Part shown: piece by piece, positions 33,213 to 36,756 of the stretch
Numbering within the stretch: position 1 is the first letter of the stretch
Layout of the letters: every line of letters starts with the position of its first letter
Assembly (NCBI RefSeq): GCF_934630535.1
Contig: NZ_CAKTVU010000018.1
Coordinates: 1-36,756, forward strand
Length of the DNA stretch: 36,756 nt
From: an uncultured Senegalimassilia sp.
GTDB taxonomy: Bacteria > Actinomycetota > Coriobacteriia > Coriobacteriales > Eggerthellaceae
Reading direction: 5' to 3'
Program-made: the position numbers and the translations under genes
The notes under the pieces: generated by a model
The model's database searches: none
Told to the model about the DNA's origin: nothing
What the model saw: the letters and a program-made list of their open reading frames with translations, nothing else

Positions 33213-34079
33213 ATGACCTGCGTGTTCCATACCTACCATCCCATCGTTCCATTCGCGTTCATCGCGTGCTCGCTTGCGTTGAGCATGGGGTGCATGCATC
33301 CCGTTTACGTGACCTTCTCCCTTGCGGGGGCGTTGGCGTGCTCGGCGGTGTGCCGCGGCGGGCGCGCGACCTTGCTGTCGCTGAGATGGGTCATCCCGCT
33401 CTGCCTTATCGTGGCGGCGGCGAACCCGTTTTTCGTGGCATCGGGCTCTACCGAGCTGTTTCGCATCGGGTCGCGAGCGGTATATGCCGAGGCGGTCATC
33501 TACGGCTTATGCTCGGGTGGTATGTTCGCCGCCGTGTTCCTGTGGTTTGCTTCCTATTCGGCTTGCCTGGATAGCCAACGTACCATGATGCTGTTCGGGC
33601 GCCTGCTTCCCGTTGTCACTTTGATGGTGTCGCAGGTGTTGCGCCTGGTGCCTCAATTCGTTTCGCGTGGACGTGCCGTTTTAGCGGTGCAGAACGCCGC
33701 TAGTGCCGCAACGGCGCAAACCAAGCGCGAAAAAGCCGCAGCCCGTTTGCGCGTGGTGAACGTGCTCATGGGCTGGGGAATGGAGGATTCCCTTGAACGT
33801 AGCGATGCCATGCGCGCCCGTGGCTACGATTGCGGCGCAAAACGCACGTCGTATCGTCGTTTCCATATCGGATTTGCCGATGTTTGCGTGCTAGCCTGCT
33901 TGTTCGTCCTGGTCGCAGCCTCGGTGGTTTGCGCGGTGGTCGAATTGTCGGGATATGCGTTCTATCCGACCATGAAGGCCGTTGGCCCCTGGTGGCATTT
34001 TGCGCCTTATGCTCTGCTCATGCTGTTCCCGGTCGCCCTATCTATCCTGGATTGGTGGCGTTGGAGGTCGTGCCGATGA
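33213..34079 (+). CDS. ecfT: ECF transporter membrane scaffold EcfT (B12-linked module)
   Basis: A 288-residue membrane protein of the CbiQ/EcfT family. TM segments are near the N-terminus (PIVPFAFIACSLALSMG), around 40-75 and 95-120, and a C-terminal pair. The coupling-helix motifs are VSRGRAV and AMRARGYDCG, the second a full Ala-Arg-Gly. I chose the ATG at 33213 (weak ribosome binding site GAAGTTGAG); a GTG at 33174 is possible but lies in a hairpin. Its stop overlaps the ATG of the next ecfA (ATGA). It is only distantly similar to the minus-strand ecfT at 15268-16068, so the two modules are not a recent duplication. Confidence 0.88.
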   Translation: MTCVFHTYHPIVPFAFIACSLALSMGCMHPVYVTFSLAGALACSAVCRGGRATLLSLRWVIPLCLIVAAANPFFVASGSTELFRIGSRAVYAEAVIYGLCSGGMFAAVFLWFASYSACLDSQRTMMLFGRLLPVVTLMVSQVLRLVPQFVSRGRAVLAVQNAASAATAQTKREKAAARLRVVNVLMGWGMEDSLERSDAMRARGYDCGAKRTSYRRFHIGFADVCVLACLFVLVAASVVCAVVELSGYAFYPTMKAVGPWWHFAPYALLMLFPVALSILDWWRWRSCR

Positions 34080-35806
34080 ATCCCCAAAACCGCTCTCTTT
34101 TCGAAAACAATGCCCAGGACGCCGAAGAATCCCTTGTTCCGGCAGTGCAGGTGGGCGGTCAAGTGCCCGAGCTCCCCGGACGTTCTTACGGGATGGCGGC
34201 ATCCGACGCTGCACCGTCGTGCGCTCCGAAGGACGCTTCTCGTCCCTGCGCCGATGCGACCGAAGAATCCCCTATTCCTGCAGTGCTGGTGAGCGGCTAT
34301 ACGTTTGTCTACCCGCCCGAAGAGGGGGATCGTGGCGAATCTCGCGCAGTCTTGAGCAATGTGGGCATTCGCGTCGAGCAGGGTGCGTTTTGCGTCCTCG
34401 TTGGGGCCACCGGCTCGGGAAAAACCACGCTTTTGCGCTCCCTCAAACCTGAACTCGCCCCGGTTGGCGAATCGTCAGGCGGCATCTTCGTGCTCGGCCG
34501 CTCCTTGAAGCCGCATAAGGATCGCCGAGCTGCAGACCATCCGGCGAACCCATCCGCAAATCCGTTCGCAAACCCGATAACCCCGCTGGAATCCGCCCAG
34601 CTTATCGGCTATGTCATGCAAGATCCCGCTGCGCAGATCGTGTGCGATACCGTTTGGCACGAGTTGGCGTTCGGCCTGGAGAACCTGGGAACCGAACCCG
34701 ACCAGATGCGCCGCCGCATTGCAGAGGTTGCGCACTTCTTCGGCATCGAGCCGTGGATCAGGTCGAAAACCGAAGATCTTTCGGGAGGTCAAAAGCAGCT
34801 TGTCAACTTGGCTGCCGTGCTCGCGTTGCGCCCTAGGATCCTGCTGCTTGACGAGCCGACTGCCCAGCTCGACCCCAACGCCGTCAAGCAGTTCCTGTTC
34901 ATGCTTTCCCGCGTGAACCGCGAACTCGGCATCACCGTCGTCATGGCCACGCATTCGCCAGAGGACGTTCGCTCGTATGCAACCCAGCGCATCGACTTAA
35001 GCGCGCCCGGACCGATCGGCACGTTCGAGGGCGCAAAAGCCGCGTTGTCTCCGTATTTCGAAAGCCGATGCGCTCAGCTTGCCGATGCTGACGCAGCCTT
35101 AACTGCCCGTGACGTGCATTTCCGCTTCGACCGTCATGCGCCTTGGGTCCTTCGCGGGGTGGAGTTTCGCGTCCGACAGGGCAGCGTCCATGCGCTTGTG
35201 GGCGGCAACGGATGCGGCAAAACCACGCTTTTGCGTTGCCTTGCCGGCGTGCTGACGCCGCAACGCGGCCGTATCGACAATAAGCTAGCGGCATCTCAGG
35301 CTTTGCTGCCGCAAGACCCCAAGGCGCTTCTTGTGTGCGATTCCGTAGAAGAGGAGCTCATGGAGTGGGCGTCGCGTTGCGCCTACGACGAGCAGGCCGC
35401 GCATGCCATGGCGCAGCGCTTCGGCTTGTCAGACCAGCTGAACCGCCATCCATTCGACTTGTCCGGCGGGCAGCAGCAAAAGCTCGCGATCGCCAAGCTG
35501 CTGCTCGCGCAGCCTCGGTTGCTGTTCCTCGACGAGCCTACGAAGGGACTCGATCCCGCATCGTCCGCCGACCTTTCGCGCATCGTGAAGGCATTGGCGG
35601 CGGAGGGCAAAACCATCGTCTTGGTCACGCACGATCTGGACTTCGCATTCGCTACGGCGGACGAGGTCTCCATGTTCTTCGACGGAGAGCTCGCCTGCAC
35701 GGAGCCTGTTCAGGACTTCTTCGACAACAACCTGATCTATCGTCCGAATTCGGAGTGCCGTTTCTTCGGTCAAATCGCGGAAGACGGTGTAGCTCATGAC
35801 GAATAA
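34076..35806 (+). CDS. ecfA: Fused double ATPase EcfA1A2 (B12-linked module)
   Basis: A 576-residue protein with two ABC ATPase domains. The first 70 residues are a low-complexity extension containing an imperfect internal repeat (EESLVPAVQVGG and EESPIPAVLVSG). Domain 1: Walker A GATGSGKTT near 110, MQDPAAQIVCDTV Q-loop, LSGGQKQLV, ILLLDEPTAQLD. Domain 2: GGNGCGKTT near 376 (Cys for the usual Ser), LPQDPKALLVCD, LSGGQQQKL, LLFLDEPTKGLD. The start overlaps the ecfT stop, with GGAGG upstream at 34063-34067; its stop lies 11 bases inside the S-component gene. It drives import by the adjacent EcfT and S component. Confidence 0.92.
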   Translation: MNPQNRSLFENNAQDAEESLVPAVQVGGQVPELPGRSYGMAASDAAPSCAPKDASRPCADATEESPIPAVLVSGYTFVYPPEEGDRGESRAVLSNVGIRVEQGAFCVLVGATGSGKTTLLRSLKPELAPVGESSGGIFVLGRSLKPHKDRRAADHPANPSANPFANPITPLESAQLIGYVMQDPAAQIVCDTVWHELAFGLENLGTEPDQMRRRIAEVAHFFGIEPWIRSKTEDLSGGQKQLVNLAAVLALRPRILLLDEPTAQLDPNAVKQFLFMLSRVNRELGITVVMATHSPEDVRSYATQRIDLSAPGPIGTFEGAKAALSPYFESRCAQLADADAALTARDVHFRFDRHAPWVLRGVEFRVRQGSVHALVGGNGCGKTTLLRCLAGVLTPQRGRIDNKLAASQALLPQDPKALLVCDSVEEELMEWASRCAYDEQAAHAMAQRFGLSDQLNRHPFDLSGGQQQKLAIAKLLLAQPRLLFLDEPTKGLDPASSADLSRIVKALAAEGKTIVLVTHDLDFAFATADEVSMFFDGELACTEPVQDFFDNNLIYRPNSECRFFGQIAEDGVAHDE

Positions 35807-36593
35807 TCGCCCCAAGCGCGACCATCGCGCAAAAGGCCGAATCGCCCTGGAAGCTCTATCGATCTGCACAACGCCCGCAATCCTGGTAGCATGCACGCTC
35901 GCGAACGCCGATCAGACGGCGCTTCTGTCCCTTGTGGTCGTTCTCGCGTCGCTCGGCGTGTTCTTCGCTGCATACGAATCCTCCGCCCCGCGTTTGCGCG
36001 ACATCATGCCAACGGTGGTCCTTGCCGCCCTTGCCGCAGCAGGGCGAATCCTGTTCGCCCCCATCCCGGATCTCAAACCGGTCAGCGCAATAGCCATCAT
36101 CGCCGGCGTGGTGTTCGGCCGCAAAAGCGGGTTCATGGTAGGTGCGCTTGCCGCACTGGCATCGAATTTCTTCTTCGGTCAGGGCCCATGGACCCCATGG
36201 CAGATGTACGCATGGGGTCTCGTAGGGTACGGGGCAGGGCTGTTGACGGCAATCCCCGCAAAAGCCTCTAAAGACGCCGATAACAGCAGGCTCGCCGAAT
36301 GCGGGGAAGACCGGAGCTCGCGCAAGCAGCCCTTGATCGAGCGACATGCCGTGATCATCTATATATATGGTTTTGTTTCGTGCCTCATGTACGGTTTCAT
36401 CCTCAACGCATGGAGCATCCTTAGCTTCTACCACGCGCAAGCAAGCGGCCTCGCCGGAATCCTGTTGGTCTACGCAACTGCTCTGCCATTCGATGTGACC
36501 CACGGTGTAGCCACGGTCGTGTTCCTGGCGGCGCTATATGCCCCTTGGCGTCGCAAGCTGAAGCGAATCAAAAGCAAGTACGGAATGGAGTAG
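35796..36593 (+). CDS. ECF transporter S component, probable corrinoid specificity
   Basis: A 265-residue membrane protein with about six TM helices and the general layout of ECF S components. Its central motif NFFFGQGPWTPWQM, followed by WGLVGYGAGLL (residues about 108-150), marks an S-component group whose substrate I cannot establish from sequence; it is clearly not RibU-like. A hydrophilic loop lies at about 155-185. It overlaps the ATPase gene by 11 bases, so module and S component are made together. Position behind a cobalamin riboswitch and two DUF4430 proteins suggests cobalamin or a precursor (cobinamide, lower-ligand base). Family membership 0.9, substrate about 0.55. Confidence 0.82.
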   Translation: MTNNRPKRDHRAKGRIALEALSICTTPAILVACTLANADQTALLSLVVVLASLGVFFAAYESSAPRLRDIMPTVVLAALAAAGRILFAPIPDLKPVSAIAIIAGVVFGRKSGFMVGALAALASNFFFGQGPWTPWQMYAWGLVGYGAGLLTAIPAKASKDADNSRLAECGEDRSSRKQPLIERHAVIIYIYGFVSCLMYGFILNAWSILSFYHAQASGLAGILLVYATALPFDVTHGVATVVFLAALYAPWRRKLKRIKSKYGME

Positions 36594-36756
36594 ACAAGCT
36601 GGAAGGAGCAAAACACAACATGTAGTATGTAATCTAAGAAATACCAGCAAATGTAGAAGCATACGCTACATATTGTGTACAGGATGTGAAGACCAGGGCA
36701 AAATCCGAATCAAGGGATTGTCAAGAGGCCGCCGGCCGCGTAATATACATCCCCGC
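36594..36756. other. Intergenic end of the window, no gene seen
   Basis: 163 AT-richer bases after the S component. They contain an inverted repeat (TGTAG at 36652-36656 with CTACA at 36666-36670) and end in CAAGAGGCCGCCGGCC, which recalls the left arm of the terminator at 2444 but has no partner arm before the window stops. No terminator for the S-component operon is visible. Confidence 0.4.

Noticed and set aside
36602..36625. Start-stop mini-ORF (ribosome binding site, then ATG TAG) after the S component
   Set aside because: The spacing of about 12 bases and the lack of a downstream gene in the window make it most likely coincidental.

Overview
The window is a high-GC, gene-dense stretch of a bacterial chromosome. 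The gene set (DUF4430 surface proteins, AGCS and NSS amino-acid symporters, fused-ATPase ECF transporters, fused SecDF, QueH instead of QueG) and the base composition fit the Coriobacteriia, most likely Eggerthellaceae (Actinomycetota). This is an inference from gene content and cannot be fixed to a genus here. I support 23 protein genes, two riboswitches and many intrinsic terminators. I see no tRNA, rRNA, CRISPR array or complete insertion sequence.

Layout. 1-1011: no convincing gene, but two large related hairpins. 1012-6463: NSS symporter, branched-chain aminotransferase (ilvE), rubrerythrin (minus strand) and ychF, mostly with their own terminators. 6862-14238: a queuosine/secretion block of queA, queH (minus), a HAD phosphatase, tgt and a fused secDF. 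14421-14741: a DUF1292 protein behind a 28-bp palindrome. 19160 down to 14828 (minus): an FMN riboswitch with an intrinsic terminator, then ribU, a fused two-domain EcfA ATPase, ecfT and a PNPOx-fold FMN-binding-type protein. 19416-24023: an AGCS symporter translationally linked to two flavoproteins (HI0933 and COG2509 families). 24060-24476 (minus): an MGMT-family protein.

The most interesting part is 24630-36593. A cobalamin riboswitch precedes a 2428-residue surface protein: signal peptide, about eight Ig-like repeats, atrophied Ig-like modules, three DUF4430 (transcobalamin C-terminal-like) domains, a PQQ-type beta-propeller, a proline-rich stalk and a C-terminal membrane anchor. It is followed by a second membrane-anchored DUF4430 protein, then EcfT, a second fused EcfA and an ECF S component. 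I read this as a candidate corrinoid-capture system of a cell envelope without an outer membrane: a wall-spanning receptor, a membrane-proximal relay protein and an ECF importer under B12 control. The riboswitch, domain classes and gene order are visible in the sequence. Corrinoid binding by DUF4430 or the propeller, and the identity of the S-component substrate, are inferred.

The window thus carries two ECF transporters, each with its own fused double ATPase and EcfT, one near an FMN riboswitch and one downstream of a B12 riboswitch.
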